64,000 nt of DNA from an uncultured Pseudomonadota bacterium. Lineage in GTDB: Bacteria; Pseudomonadota; Gammaproteobacteria; Steroidobacterales; Steroidobacteraceae. Made by a program: the position numbers and the translations under genes. The stretch covers positions 1-64,000 of the forward strand of contig CAMLGF010000006.1 of assembly GCA_946479515.1 (NCBI GenBank). The letters are read 5' to 3'. Shown here piece after piece: positions 16,839-26,173 of this stretch (positions within the stretch are counted from its first letter, which is position 1; the number at the start of each line of letters is the position of its first letter). The notes under the pieces are model-generated. The model saw only the letters and a list, made by a program, of their open reading frames with translations, made no database searches and had not been told where the DNA came from.

Positions 16839-18149
16839 GTGAAAGACTTCTTCGAGCAGCTCACCACCCCTGAAGTCCTCGCCGAGGTGCTCGCGCTGAT
16901 CATGGCGGGGCTGCTGGCCATGGCGCTGGCGCACTACCTGAAGCGCTGGCTGCGGCCCATAGCCGCGCGGCCGGATGGCGATCGCTGGCAGAAGCGCTTC
17001 GTGGTCGCCGGCATGGTGCTCGCGCCCTCGCTGCTGGTCGTGCTGATCGTGCTCGCCGTGCGTGTCACGTTTGCCAGCTTCTCGCTGCCCACCAGCGTGC
17101 TGGACCGCGCACTCGACGTGGCCACCGTGCTGGTGCTGGTGCGCTTCGTCGTGCATGTGCTGAGCGTTTCGCTGGGCCCCAACAGCTGGATTCGCGGTTG
17201 GGAGCTGCGGCTCACCTTCGTGCTGTGGGCCATCATCAGCTTTCAGCTGCTCGGCTGGTTCGAGGCGGTGGAACGCACGCTCGATCGCATCGACCTGATA
17301 CCCGGCAAGACCACCTTCAGCCTGTGGGCGTTGCTCAAGGGCATCGTGGTCATCGCCGGTTTCCTCATCGCCACCAGCCTGATCGCGCGTACCGTCGAGC
17401 GTCGCGTGATGAAGCTGGAAGGCATCGCCATTTCCACGCGCATCGGCATTTCGAAGTTCAGCACGTTCATGCTGCTGGGCATCGGCGTACTGCTCGGCAT
17501 CAATGCCTCGGGCGTCGATCTCACCGTGCTCAGCGTGATCGGCGGCGCCATCGGCCTGGGCCTGGGTTTCGGCCTGCAGGCCATCACCAGCAATTTCGTC
17601 TCCGGTTTCGTGCTGCTGATGGACAAGTCCATCAAGCCGGGCGACGTGATCAGCTTCACCGGCACCACCGGCACCAGCAGCGAGAACTTCGGCTGGGTGC
17701 AGGAGCTGCGCGGGCGCTACATCGTGGTCCGCGACCGCGACGGCGTCGAGACGCTGGTGCCCAACCAGAACCTCATGACCAACTCGGTCATCAACTGGAG
17801 CTACTCCGACCAGCGCGTGCGCATCCGCCTGCCGGTCATGATCAGCTTCCAGGACGATCCCGAGGTGGCGCTGCAGGTGCTCATCGACGCGGCCGCCAAT
17901 CATCCGCGCATTCTCAAGGACCCGGGACCGGTCTCGCGGCTCATGAGCTTCGAGAACTACGGCATGCGTGTGGAAGTGCGCTTCTGGATCCGCGATCCCA
18001 TGAACGGCGTGAACAACGTGCGCTCGGACGTGAACCGGGAGATCTGGCGCCTGTTCAAGAAGCACGGCATCACCATCCCCGTGCAACAGCACGACGTCCG
18101 CGTCGTGCAGCAGGAGCCGCCGGAAGGCTTCCCGGGCTTGCGACGTTGA
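16839..18149 (+). CDS. MscS-family mechanosensitive channel
   Basis: 436 residues with about five hydrophobic segments in the first 220 residues, more than the three of E. coli MscS. The pore helix and start of the beta domain are clear: VIGGAIGLGLGFGLQAITSNF, then SGFVLLMDKSIKPGDVI. The vestibule follows (VPNQNLMTNSVINWSYSD). It opens under membrane tension to release solutes during osmotic downshock. The GTG start at 16839 directly follows the DUF465 gene. Which MscS subfamily it belongs to is not resolved. Confidence 0.9.
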   Translation: MKDFFEQLTTPEVLAEVLALIMAGLLAMALAHYLKRWLRPIAARPDGDRWQKRFVVAGMVLAPSLLVVLIVLAVRVTFASFSLPTSVLDRALDVATVLVLVRFVVHVLSVSLGPNSWIRGWELRLTFVLWAIISFQLLGWFEAVERTLDRIDLIPGKTTFSLWALLKGIVVIAGFLIATSLIARTVERRVMKLEGIAISTRIGISKFSTFMLLGIGVLLGINASGVDLTVLSVIGGAIGLGLGFGLQAITSNFVSGFVLLMDKSIKPGDVISFTGTTGTSSENFGWVQELRGRYIVVRDRDGVETLVPNQNLMTNSVINWSYSDQRVRIRLPVMISFQDDPEVALQVLIDAAANHPRILKDPGPVSRLMSFENYGMRVEVRFWIRDPMNGVNNVRSDVNREIWRLFKKHGITIPVQQHDVRVVQQEPPEGFPGLRR

Positions 18150-18151
18150 CG

Positions 18152-18577
18152 ATGCCGCTGCGCGTCGCACCGGGCGTGGAGATCCCGGATTCGGAACTGG
18201 CGGTGAGCTTCATCCGCTCGGCGGGCCCCGGGGGCCAGAACGTCAACAAGGTGGCCTCGGCGGTGCAACTGCGCTTTTCGCTGGCACACAGCTCGGCGCT
18301 GCGCGCCGACGTGAAGGCGCGGCTGCGCGCCCTCGCCGGCCACCGCGTGACGCACGAGGGCGAGCTGCTCATCGTCGCTCGCGAATCCCGCAGCCAGGAA
18401 CAGAACCGCAGGCTCGCCGAGGAGCGCCTGGTCGATCTCGTGCGGCGGGCGCTGGTGCCGCCGAAGAAGCGGCTGGCCACCCGGCCAACGCGCGCTTCGC
18501 GCGAGCGCCGCCTGGAAACCAAAGCGCGTTCACAGAAAACCAAACGCCTGCGCGGCAAAGTTCGCCCCGAGGATTGA
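18152..18577 (+). CDS. arfB: alternative ribosome-rescue factor ArfB (YaeJ)
   Basis: A 141-residue peptidyl-tRNA hydrolase. The release-factor-type catalytic GGQ lies at 27-29 in SAGPGGQNVNKV. The C-terminus is a long Arg/Lys-rich tail (from about 110) that inserts into the empty mRNA channel of stalled ribosomes. ArfB hydrolyses peptidyl-tRNA on ribosomes lacking a stop codon. It starts two bases after the MscS stop. Its length and tail match E. coli YaeJ. Confidence 0.92.
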   Translation: MPLRVAPGVEIPDSELAVSFIRSAGPGGQNVNKVASAVQLRFSLAHSSALRADVKARLRALAGHRVTHEGELLIVARESRSQEQNRRLAEERLVDLVRRALVPPKKRLATRPTRASRERRLETKARSQKTKRLRGKVRPED

Positions 18578-18592
18578 AGTCGAGAAAGGCTC

Positions 18593-19351
18593 ATGATCGT
18601 CTGGCGCGAAAAATTCATCGCCTCCGGCGTCCATTTCATGATCACGCTGCTGCTGGCCACGATTTCGGCCGCACTCATCTTCCTGGTGTGGTACCCGGAT
18701 CCCTTCCTGCAGATGATCGGCGGGACGAAGCTGTTCCTGCTCATCATCGGCAGCGACCTCACCCTGGGTCCGCTGGCGTCGCTGGTCGTCTACAACAGCC
18801 GCAAGTCGCGCCGCGCCCTGCTGCTCGATTACACCGTCATCGGTCTGGTCCAGTTCACCGCGCTGGCGTACGGCGTCAGCATCATGGCCGAAGCGCGTCC
18901 GGCCTACGTGGCCTTCAGCGCCGACCGCTTCGAGATCGTGCTGGCCGGCGACCTGACCGCCAAGGAACTCGCGGCCGCCCGTGATCCGCAGTACACGCGC
19001 GTGCCGTGGACCGGGCCCGTATACGTCGGCGTCGTGATACCGCGGGCGGATCACAACGACGCGCTGTTCGAAGCACTCGCGGGCAACGAAGAACATGTGC
19101 GACCGAAGTTCTACGTGCCTTACGCGAGCCAGCTCGAACTCATTCGCAAGCGGTCCAAGCCGCTGGCCGTCCTGGAACAGAAGAAGCCGCAGGCGAAGGC
19201 GTTGATCGAACAGGCACTCGCCGGCAAACGCGCGCCGCGCGGCGAGCTCAAATGGCTGCCCGTACGGCACTTCCGCGGGTTCTGGACCGCCATCGTCGAC
19301 GATGCCACGGGTGAAGTCGTGGCCTGGGTGGACCTCGACCCTTACGACTAG
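18593..19351 (+). CDS. TfpX/TfpZ family type IV pilin accessory protein
   Basis: 252 residues. The N-terminal third has three transmembrane segments (about 12-34, 44-66 and 78-98) with the characteristic stretch FLLIIGSDLTLGPLASLVVYN; the remainder is soluble and probably periplasmic. In Pseudomonas and Xanthomonadales relatives, these proteins lie beside a pilin gene and help its display. Here there is no pilin or pilus gene nearby, so it is an orphan. Its TAG overlaps the TAG of the convergent gene in CTAG. Confidence 0.82.
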   Translation: MIVWREKFIASGVHFMITLLLATISAALIFLVWYPDPFLQMIGGTKLFLLIIGSDLTLGPLASLVVYNSRKSRRALLLDYTVIGLVQFTALAYGVSIMAEARPAYVAFSADRFEIVLAGDLTAKELAAARDPQYTRVPWTGPVYVGVVIPRADHNDALFEALAGNEEHVRPKFYVPYASQLELIRKRSKPLAVLEQKKPQAKALIEQALAGKRAPRGELKWLPVRHFRGFWTAIVDDATGEVVAWVDLDPYD

Positions 19352-19818
19352 CGGTCGGGCGGCGCGGCGGGCGGCACCTGCGCGAGCCAGCTGGAGATGC
19401 GGGCGATGACGTCCGGGCCCGCCCACTCCACCCCGTCGGCGAACACGATGCGCAAGGTGGATGCGTCGGGGATGAGCCCGAGATATCCCTCGAGAGTGAG
19501 GCGATCCAAGCCGTCGGCGGTGCGCAGCAGCAGCGAGTCGTTGACCCGCGCGAGTGAGAGCTCGTCCGGGGAAAGGCCGGCATCCACACGCAGGGTCACG
19601 CGGCCGGTGGTCCACCAGTCCTGTACCGCCACCGGGCCGGATCCGCGGCGAAAATCGTAGTCGTTGCTGGGCGCCGGCTCGGCGGCTTCCTCTTCCTGCT
19701 CGGCTTCGATGCCGATGCGGAACTGGCCGCTGCGCTCGAGCTCATCGAGATAGGCCTCGGCCTCGGGCGCGTAGGGCAGGTCTAACAACTGGCTGGCGGT
19801 ATTGCCCGGGTTCTTCAT
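19348..19818 (-). CDS. hypothetical protein with RTX/haemolysin-associated domain-like sequence
   Basis: 156 residues with no signal peptide. The N-terminal half is acidic (Glu/Ala-rich, residues 35-60). The C-terminal half has the pattern LSLARVNDSLLLRTADG, then LTLEGYL with LRIVFADGVEW. This resembles the non-repeat domain found between calcium-binding repeats of RTX proteins (haemolysin-type calcium-binding protein-related), but here without any GGxGxD repeats. The ATG at 19818 was preferred to one 30 bases upstream. The similarity is by eye and moderate; the function is unknown. Confidence 0.5.
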   Translation of the reverse strand: MKNPGNTASQLLDLPYAPEAEAYLDELERSGQFRIGIEAEQEEEAAEPAPSNDYDFRRGSGPVAVQDWWTTGRVTLRVDAGLSPDELSLARVNDSLLLRTADGLDRLTLEGYLGLIPDASTLRIVFADGVEWAGPDVIARISSWLAQVPPAAPPDR

Positions 19819-20011
19819 GGGTGCACGCGTGGTGAATGACGCCGGCACTGTCGGGGGGATGGCCGCGACTGTCCATAGTCCTGCACCCCCACATCGCCGC
19901 CGATTGCGGCAAATGTCCGCGGCCTGGCGGCTTATGTCGCGTCGCAGCGGCGCTTTTCAGCGCCCGGGCCAGGGTTTCCCGCAGTCTGCCGCACGCGGCT
20001 GGGGCGGTGGT

Positions 20012-20971
20012 TCAGCGCGGCCGCTTCTTCTTCTCGAGCGCCACCTTCTGGTCGACATAAGCACGGCCTATCCACTGCGCGGCATTGAAACTGGCGCCAC
20101 CGTATTGTTCCTCGAATTCCCGCGTGGGCCGCGCGGCGATCACGTCTTCCTGGCTGCGGCCCGCCCTGACCAGTTTCGCGATGCGATCGCGCACCACCGC
20201 GAGCATGTCGTGGTAGGCCTGCAGCTCGGCCTTGTCACCCAGCGGACCATGACCGCGGATGAGCCGGGTGTGCTCGTCGAGGGTCGGCAGCACGGCCTCG
20301 TGCGCCTTGATGAGGCCATCGAGCGTGCCGCCGGTGTTGCCGTCGATGAACGGGAAACCGCCCGTGAACAGGTCACCCATGTGCACGATGTTGGCCTTGC
20401 GGAAGCGGACGATGATGTCGGTCTCGGTGTGCGCGTTGGGCAGATGCCTGAACTCGAGATCGTCGTCGTTGAAGTGCAGCGTCGCCGAGTCCGCGAAGGT
20501 GACCACGGGCAGCGCTGCCCGCGCGCGGGGCGCGATGGGCTGGCTGGTCGATGGATTGATCTGCGGCGTGCCCAGGCGCTTGCGAACGTTCTCCTGCGCG
20601 ATGATCACCGCACCGGCCTTGGCGAACGCGTCGTTGCCGCCGGTGTGATCACCGTGCAGATGGGTGTTGATCACGAACCTGACGGGCTGGTCGGTCAGCA
20701 TGGCGACGGCCGCGCGGATCTTCGGCGCCATGTCGGCGAACTGATCGTCGATGATGGCGGCGCCATCCTCGCCCACGGTGAGGCCCACATTGCCGCCGCG
20801 CCCGGTGAGCAGATAGATGCCGGGCGCGAGCTCGGTGGTCGCGATCTTGACGTCGGGCGGGGCGGGCGGCGGCGGCGACGTGGCAGGCGTCTGCGCCTGG
20901 GTGAGCGCCACGATGCCCAGTGCCATCGACAGAGCCACGGTGCCGGTGAAGACGATCACGTTGCGTTTCAT
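20012..20971 (-). CDS. exported metallo-beta-lactamase-fold hydrolase
   Basis: 319 residues with a signal peptide (MKRNVIVFTGTVALSMALG, cut near TQA-Q) and a Pro-rich spacer. The metal site HLHGDHTGG is complete, followed by His in LPNAHTETD, Asp in HMGDLFTGG and His in IRGHGPLGD. It resembles the quinoprotein-relay/SoxH-type periplasmic MBL hydrolases rather than antibiotic-degrading class B enzymes; the substrate is unknown. It lies about 160 bases downstream of the RND gene and could be expressed with that cluster. Those 160 bases and the 190 bases after its stop hold nothing I recognise. Confidence 0.85.
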   Translation of the reverse strand: MKRNVIVFTGTVALSMALGIVALTQAQTPATSPPPPAPPDVKIATTELAPGIYLLTGRGGNVGLTVGEDGAAIIDDQFADMAPKIRAAVAMLTDQPVRFVINTHLHGDHTGGNDAFAKAGAVIIAQENVRKRLGTPQINPSTSQPIAPRARAALPVVTFADSATLHFNDDDLEFRHLPNAHTETDIIVRFRKANIVHMGDLFTGGFPFIDGNTGGTLDGLIKAHEAVLPTLDEHTRLIRGHGPLGDKAELQAYHDMLAVVRDRIAKLVRAGRSQEDVIAARPTREFEEQYGGASFNAAQWIGRAYVDQKVALEKKKRPR

Positions 20972-21130
20972 GCAGTGCTCCCTGGGTCGAAAGCTAGATG
21001 CGCCCGGCGCGGGCTTTCCGTTAGTGGCGGCGGCGCCGCCTCGGCACGGCGGCTCGGTAGCCGGCAGTCGCGACCGCGGCGGCGAAAGTTCGTTACGGAG
21101 CCGATCGGTGCAGGCCCCGGGCGGCGGAGC

Positions 21131-23599
21131 TCATCGGGGGGCCGCGGGGGTTTCTGGTTTGCCGGCGTCGCCGCCGGGCGAAGCGGCGACCGCGGCAGGC
21201 GCGTCCCCTTTTGCTAGCAAATCAGGAATGTCCCCATTTTTCCGGATGAAGAGGGAAGCGAGGGCGGGTAGCAGGAGGATGGCGCCGAGCATGTTCACGA
21301 AGAACATGAAGGTGAGCATGATGCCGATGTCGGCCTGGAACTGCAGCGGCGAGAACACCCAGGTGACCACGCCGATGGCCAGCGTGATGCCCGTGAAGAT
21401 GATGCTCGCGCCGGTGACGCGCATGGTCTTGAGATAGGCGTCGTGCACGCTGTCGCCGGCGCGCAGGAACTGCTGCATGCGGCTCCAGAGATAGATGCCG
21501 TAGTCGACGCCGATGCCCGCGCCCAGCGCCACCATCGGCAGCGTGCTCACCTTGAGCCCGATACCCACGACGGCCATGACCGCATACACCAGCACCGAGA
21601 CCAGCGCCAGCGGCAGGAACACCAGCACCGTGCCGAGCACGGAACGGAAAGTCAGCAGGCACATGAGTATCACGGCCGCGAACACCCAGCCGAGGATGGG
21701 ATATTCCTTGGCCTCCACTTCCTCGTTGGTCGCGGCCATCACGCCGACGTTGCCGGTGGCCAGATTGAAGGTGGCGTTGGCCGGGGTGTTCGCCGCGCGC
21801 CATTCCTTCACCGCGGCCACCACCCGCGCGATGGTCTCGGCCTTGTGGTCGCGCAGGAAGATCATGACCGGCACCACGGAGCAGTCCGCATTCAGGAGGC
21901 CCGTACTGGTTTCGATGTAGCGCGTCGACTGGGCTAGCTGGTTGGGCTCGCGCGGGATGTTGCGCCATTTCAAGCTGCCTTCGTTCCAGCCCGCGATCGC
22001 GATCTTGGCGACGATGGGCAGCGACATGACCTCCTGCACGCCCTCGACGTTGCGCATGTCCCACGAGAACGTGTCGACGGCCGTCATGAGACCGTGACTG
22101 GTGCACAATGGCTCCTTCGTCTCGACGATCACATTGAGGATGTCGACGCCGATCGAGAACTTGCTGGTGATGATGTTGCTGTCGAGGTTGTAGCGCGAAT
22201 CGGCGCGCAGCTCGGGTACGCCGGCCTGCGTGTCGCCAATGGGCGTTTCGCGGCCCTTCCATGCGCCGAAGGCGGCCAGCACCACGGCCACCGCGACGAT
22301 GATGAGCGCATTGCGGCGCTCGGTGATGCGCGCCAGCCGCAGCCATTGCCGCGCCAGTTTCTTCTGCCGCGCCTCGACGCGCGCGCGATACCGGTCGTCC
22401 CACTTCACCCACGACACCAGCACGGGCAGCAGAACCAGGTCGGTGAGGATGACGATGGCGACGCCGACGCTGGCCGTGATCGCCATTTCCTGCACCACCT
22501 GGACGGGGATCAGCAGGATGGTGATGAAGCCGACCAGGTCCGCGAGCAGCGCGATGATGGCCGGCATCAGCAGCTGCCGGAATGTCTGGCGCGCCGCCTC
22601 CTCGCTGCCAAGACCGGCCAGCGCGGCCTCCTTCACGGCGCTGATCTTCTGCACGCCGTGCGAGACACCGATGGCAAAGATGAGGAAGGGCACGAGCAGG
22701 CCCAGGGGATCGATACCAAAGCCGAGCAACACCAGCGTGCCGAGCTGCCAGACCACCGCGATGATGGAGCACACCACCGGTACCACGGCCACTTTCAGCG
22801 ACTGCACGTACGACCAGACGGCCAGCAGCGTGAGCAGGATGGTGACGATCGCGAAGATGATGACCGACATGGCGCCGTCGGCGATGTCGCCCACCACCTT
22901 GGCGAAGCCGATCATGTGCACGTCGACGATCGAACCCTGCGACTGCACCACGACGGCATCGTTGCCCTGGATCTTGTCGCGCACTTTCTCCTCGAGCGTG
23001 TGCGCCACCTTGATCGGATCGACCGGGCGACCCTGCGCGTCATTCTCTAGCACCATGGCCGAGATCAGCGCCCCGGAGAAATCGTTCGCGACCAGGCGGC
23101 CGCGGATGCCTGCCTTGAGGATGTTCTCGCGGACCTTTTCCAGCGCTTCGGGCGTGGGCACGAATTCCGCGTCGACCACGTTGCCGGCCTCGATGCCGTC
23201 TTCGACCACCTCCATGTAGCGCACGTTGGGCGTGAACAGAGATTGCACGCGGCCGCGGTCGATGCCGTCCATGACCAGCACTTCGTCGGTGGCCTTCTTC
23301 AGGGCGTCGAAGAAGGCCGGCGTGAACATGTTGCCGTCGCGCGCGACCAGGGCGATCAGCACGCGGTTCGCGCCGCCGAACTCCGCCTGGTGCTTGACGA
23401 AGGTCTGCATGTACTCGTGCTCGAGCGGCAGCTGCTTGGTGAACGAGGCGTCGATGCGCAGGCCGCGCACCGCCACCGTGGCGAGCACCACGGTGAGCAG
23501 TGCGAATACCGCGACGATCAGCGCGCGCTTGCCGAAGATGAATTTCTCCAGCGCCGCCGCCAGTGCGCCGCCTTCCGCCTTGCCCGTGGATGCAGCCAT
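21131..23599 (-). CDS. RND-superfamily (MMPL-like) transporter
   Basis: 822 residues with the duplicated RND plan: TM1 (about 27-47), a large periplasmic loop, five or six helices (about 240-410), TM7 near 430, a second loop and helices to about 790. The motif GAGIGVDYGIYLWSRM is the typical TM4/TM10-type acidic signature of HAE3/MMPL transporters. Such proteins beside DUF1302/DUF1329 are thought to move hydrophobic compounds or lipids across the envelope. The last 30 residues, from about KNGDIPDLLAKGD, are encoded by a palindromic repeat plus an Ala/Pro-rich tail and are not family sequence. The gene starts two bases after the YCF48-like gene. Confidence 0.9.
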   Translation of the reverse strand: MAASTGKAEGGALAAALEKFIFGKRALIVAVFALLTVVLATVAVRGLRIDASFTKQLPLEHEYMQTFVKHQAEFGGANRVLIALVARDGNMFTPAFFDALKKATDEVLVMDGIDRGRVQSLFTPNVRYMEVVEDGIEAGNVVDAEFVPTPEALEKVRENILKAGIRGRLVANDFSGALISAMVLENDAQGRPVDPIKVAHTLEEKVRDKIQGNDAVVVQSQGSIVDVHMIGFAKVVGDIADGAMSVIIFAIVTILLTLLAVWSYVQSLKVAVVPVVCSIIAVVWQLGTLVLLGFGIDPLGLLVPFLIFAIGVSHGVQKISAVKEAALAGLGSEEAARQTFRQLLMPAIIALLADLVGFITILLIPVQVVQEMAITASVGVAIVILTDLVLLPVLVSWVKWDDRYRARVEARQKKLARQWLRLARITERRNALIIVAVAVVLAAFGAWKGRETPIGDTQAGVPELRADSRYNLDSNIITSKFSIGVDILNVIVETKEPLCTSHGLMTAVDTFSWDMRNVEGVQEVMSLPIVAKIAIAGWNEGSLKWRNIPREPNQLAQSTRYIETSTGLLNADCSVVPVMIFLRDHKAETIARVVAAVKEWRAANTPANATFNLATGNVGVMAATNEEVEAKEYPILGWVFAAVILMCLLTFRSVLGTVLVFLPLALVSVLVYAVMAVVGIGLKVSTLPMVALGAGIGVDYGIYLWSRMQQFLRAGDSVHDAYLKTMRVTGASIIFTGITLAIGVVTWVFSPLQFQADIGIMLTFMFFVNMLGAILLLPALASLFIRKNGDIPDLLAKGDAPAAVAASPGGDAGKPETPAAPR
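21196..21238. repeat. REP-like repeat, copy B, inside the RND gene
   Basis: The 43-base core CAGGCGCGTCCCC, then AGCAAATCAGGAATG and TCCCCATTT, is nearly identical to 15013-15055. It lies in the last 110 bases of the RND transporter gene and encodes its NGDIPDLLAKGD segment on the minus strand. The left arm present in copy A is absent here. Confidence 0.75.
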
Positions 23600-23601
23600 G
23601 A

Positions 23602-24663
23602 CTAACTACCCGCGCCCGGCTGGCGGCCCGGCCCGAGGGAATCCAGCCGGATGGTGCGCACGCCGCCCTCCCCGGCCACCACCACCGCGCCCGCGGGACC
23701 GGGCAGCACGGCGGAGATGCCCTTGCGGTCTTCCTGCTGGGTGACACGGAAGGTCTCGCCGGCGTCGCCGGACACCAGCAGCACGCCCGCGAGGCCGCCG
23801 ATGACCACGCGCAGATCGTTGATGGCATAGCCGTCGGTGAGCATGGCGGTGGTGTGGCTTTCCAGCTGGGTCCAGGTATTGCCCGCATCCGCCGACTTGA
23901 ACAGGTGGCCCCGCAGGCCGAAGGCCAACAACCCCTCGCCGCGGATCGGCACCAAACCGAAGAAGCTGCCCTCGTACGGAGTGGGCAGCGCGCGCCAGTT
24001 GGCGCCGCGATCGTCGGACCGGTACAGCTGGCCGCCCTCGGCGGCGATGTACAGGCGATTGCCCACGCCGACGATGCGATTGAGGTGGAAGTCGGGCGGT
24101 AGCTCATCGGCATCACTGCCGGCCGCGCCCTGGGCAGCAATGGCGGCGCTGGCAGGCGTGGGCGCGAATTTGGCGCCCGACCAGGTGCGGCCGCCGTCGT
24201 TGGTGGTGAAGTAGGCGCCGTACGCGCCCACCGCGATGCCGCTCACGCGATTCGCGAACCACAGATCGAGCAATGGCTGCTGCGCCTCGGGCGCGAAATG
24301 CGAGCGGATCCAGGTCTCGCCACCATCGGCGGTGTTGAGAATGGTTTCATCGTGGCCCACGGCCCAGCCGTACTCGCCATCGATGAAGAAAACCGCGGTG
24401 AGCATGTCGCGCGTCGGCACCGACTTTGCCTGCCGCCAGGTCGCACCGTCGTCATCGGATAGCAGCACGTGCCCGCGTTCGCCCACGGCCACCATGCGTT
24501 TGCCCGCCAATGCCAGGTCGAGCAGCAACGAGCTGGCCGCCAGCGGCTGGATCTCCGCGGGCAGATTGGCCGCGTCCCTGGCATCGACCTGCGCGAGCGC
24601 GCGCGGTGCGACGACCACCGTCGCCAGCGCCGCGACCAGCGCGAGGCCCGTCCACTGCCTCAT
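23602..24663 (-). CDS. exported YCF48/Asp-box beta-propeller protein
   Basis: 353 residues with a signal peptide (cut near ALA-Q). Six Asp-box repeats of the SxDxGxTW type are visible (for example LSDDDGATW, NTADGGETW, TTNDGGRTW, RSDDRGANW, KSADAGNTW and VSGDAGETF), indicating a six- or seven-bladed propeller like the photosystem II assembly factor YCF48. In heterotrophic proteobacteria these precede an RND transporter gene, as here (two-base gap), and probably act as a periplasmic partner. The ATG at 24663 follows a GGGGG motif; a TTG nine bases upstream is less likely. Confidence 0.85.
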   Translation of the reverse strand: MRQWTGLALVAALATVVVAPRALAQVDARDAANLPAEIQPLAASSLLLDLALAGKRMVAVGERGHVLLSDDDGATWRQAKSVPTRDMLTAVFFIDGEYGWAVGHDETILNTADGGETWIRSHFAPEAQQPLLDLWFANRVSGIAVGAYGAYFTTNDGGRTWSGAKFAPTPASAAIAAQGAAGSDADELPPDFHLNRIVGVGNRLYIAAEGGQLYRSDDRGANWRALPTPYEGSFFGLVPIRGEGLLAFGLRGHLFKSADAGNTWTQLESHTTAMLTDGYAINDLRVVIGGLAGVLLVSGDAGETFRVTQQEDRKGISAVLPGPAGAVVVAGEGGVRTIRLDSLGPGRQPGAGS

Positions 24664-24696
24664 GTGAGCCAACCCCCGTGCGTCTTGCGGGCTTCC

Positions 24697-24737
24697 AAAA
24701 TAAACGGGCCGACTGTTCGAGGGAAGAGTCGGCCCGT
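24697..24737 (-). terminator. Rho-independent terminator between DUF1329 and YCF48 genes
   Basis: Eleven perfect pairs (ACGGGCCGACT at 24704-24714 with AGTCGGCCCGT at 24727-24737) around a 12-base loop. On the minus strand the stem is followed by TTTATTTT. It lies 30 bases after the DUF1329 stop, and readthrough would be needed to reach the YCF48-RND genes. It therefore splits the cluster into two expression units or attenuates the second one. Confidence 0.85.
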
Positions 24738-24764
24738 CCGTGTGGTTACGGATCTGGCTTCGCT

Positions 24765-26153
24765 TCAGCGAACGCCGCGCCTCTGCAAGGCCGCAGGTTG
24801 GTAGTCCGCAATCGTGCGCTTCTGCGAGAAATCGCGGCTGCGCGGCTCCTCGTTGTCCAGGCCCAGCGCCAGGTAGCGGCCATTGCTCAGGTCGTACACC
24901 GTCTCGAGCACGGTCCAGATGGTCGGCACGTCAAAGAAATTGATCACATGCCCTTCCTGTACGCGGTAGAGCTGGCCGCGGCTGTCGTAGCAGTCCACCG
25001 CCAGGATCTGCCAGCTGTCCTCGTCCACGTACAGCGTGCGCCGGCTGTACAGGTGGCTCTGGCCGCGCTTCAGTTTCGAATCCACCACCCAGACGCGGTG
25101 CAGCTCGTAGCGCGCAAGCTCGGGATTGATATGGTTCTTCTTGAGCACGTCGCTGTACTTGACCGTGTTCGAGCCCAATTTGTAACTGTTGTACGGAACG
25201 AGGATTTCCTTCTTACCCACCAGCGTCCAGTCGTAGCGCTGCGGTGAGCCGTTGTACATGTCGAACTGATCCGAGGTGCGCAGGTTGTCGGAGTTGGTGC
25301 CCGGATTGTCGAAGGCCACGTTGGGCGCGCGGCGCACGCGGCGCTGGCCCGGGTTGTAGACCCAGGCGCGGCGATTCTCGACCGACTGGTCCAGCGTCTC
25401 CTGCACCAGCAGCACCTCACCCGCGAGGCGCGCGGGCGCCACCGTCTCCTGGATGAAATAGGCGATCACGTTGTTGAGATTCTCCGACTTCGCACCCGGC
25501 AGGCTGTACGCCACCATCGTCTCGTCGTGGAACTTCACCATCGTGTACGAGCCGCTGGAGGTGACCGGCGCCTGGCCGATCTGGCGCACGATGACGTCGC
25601 CGCGATAGCGCAGCACGTGGTTCCAGAACACTTCGACGCCCGACTTGGGAATCGGGAAGGGAATGCCCTCGCCCGCGTTCACGACACCATTGCCGTCCTT
25701 GGCGAGCTGCGCAGTGGTGGCGATGCGCTTGGTGGCGTCGTAGATGCGCTGCGGCGCGGCGCCGCTGCGGTGCGTGGGATACACGACCATCTTGAAGGTG
25801 TTGCGGTAGGTCTGCAGCAGCTTCTTGTGGCCCTCGGTCAGCTTGTCCGCGTACTGGCCCATGTTGGCCGCGGTCACGGTGTACAGCGGCTTGTCGTTGG
25901 CGTACGGGTCCGGATGATGCGCGCCCGGGCGGAAGTTGGGAAAGCCGGCCTGCGCGGCCGACGTGAGCCCGCCCTCCCAGGCCGGGATGCTGCCGTCGGC
26001 ATTGCCCGCCTTTTCCGCTCCCAGGGGCGTGAGCTCGGCACCGAGCCTGGCGGCTTCGGCGGCGGAGACGGCGGCCATTGCCTGTGCACCGATGGTGATG
26101 CCGGCCAACGTGGCAATGCCGGGAAGGAGGATTTTCTGGAAAGTCTTCAACAT
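24765..26153 (-). CDS. exported DUF1329 protein (LolA-like fold)
   Basis: 462 residues with a signal peptide (ending AMA-A) followed by the family signature LTPLGAEKAGNADGSIPAWEGG. The C-terminal half contains the YDSRGQLYRVQEGH block. DUF1329 proteins have a fold related to LolA/LolB and are found beside DUF1302 and RND genes in degraders of steroids, alkanes and aromatics. They are thought to act in periplasmic handling of hydrophobic molecules; the exact ligand is unknown. The ATG at 26153 has GAGGG upstream and lies 20 bases after DUF1302, so the two are one operon. Confidence 0.9.
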   Translation of the reverse strand: MLKTFQKILLPGIATLAGITIGAQAMAAVSAAEAARLGAELTPLGAEKAGNADGSIPAWEGGLTSAAQAGFPNFRPGAHHPDPYANDKPLYTVTAANMGQYADKLTEGHKKLLQTYRNTFKMVVYPTHRSGAAPQRIYDATKRIATTAQLAKDGNGVVNAGEGIPFPIPKSGVEVFWNHVLRYRGDVIVRQIGQAPVTSSGSYTMVKFHDETMVAYSLPGAKSENLNNVIAYFIQETVAPARLAGEVLLVQETLDQSVENRRAWVYNPGQRRVRRAPNVAFDNPGTNSDNLRTSDQFDMYNGSPQRYDWTLVGKKEILVPYNSYKLGSNTVKYSDVLKKNHINPELARYELHRVWVVDSKLKRGQSHLYSRRTLYVDEDSWQILAVDCYDSRGQLYRVQEGHVINFFDVPTIWTVLETVYDLSNGRYLALGLDNEEPRSRDFSQKRTIADYQPAALQRRGVR

Positions 26154-26173
26154 GGCGTGGCCCTCGTCGCGGG

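Noticed and set aside
20012..20971. MBL-fold protein as an antibiotic-degrading class B beta-lactamase.
   Set aside because: It lacks the class B layout and resembles quinoprotein-relay MBL proteins; the class A gene at 95-961 is the only convincing beta-lactamase.
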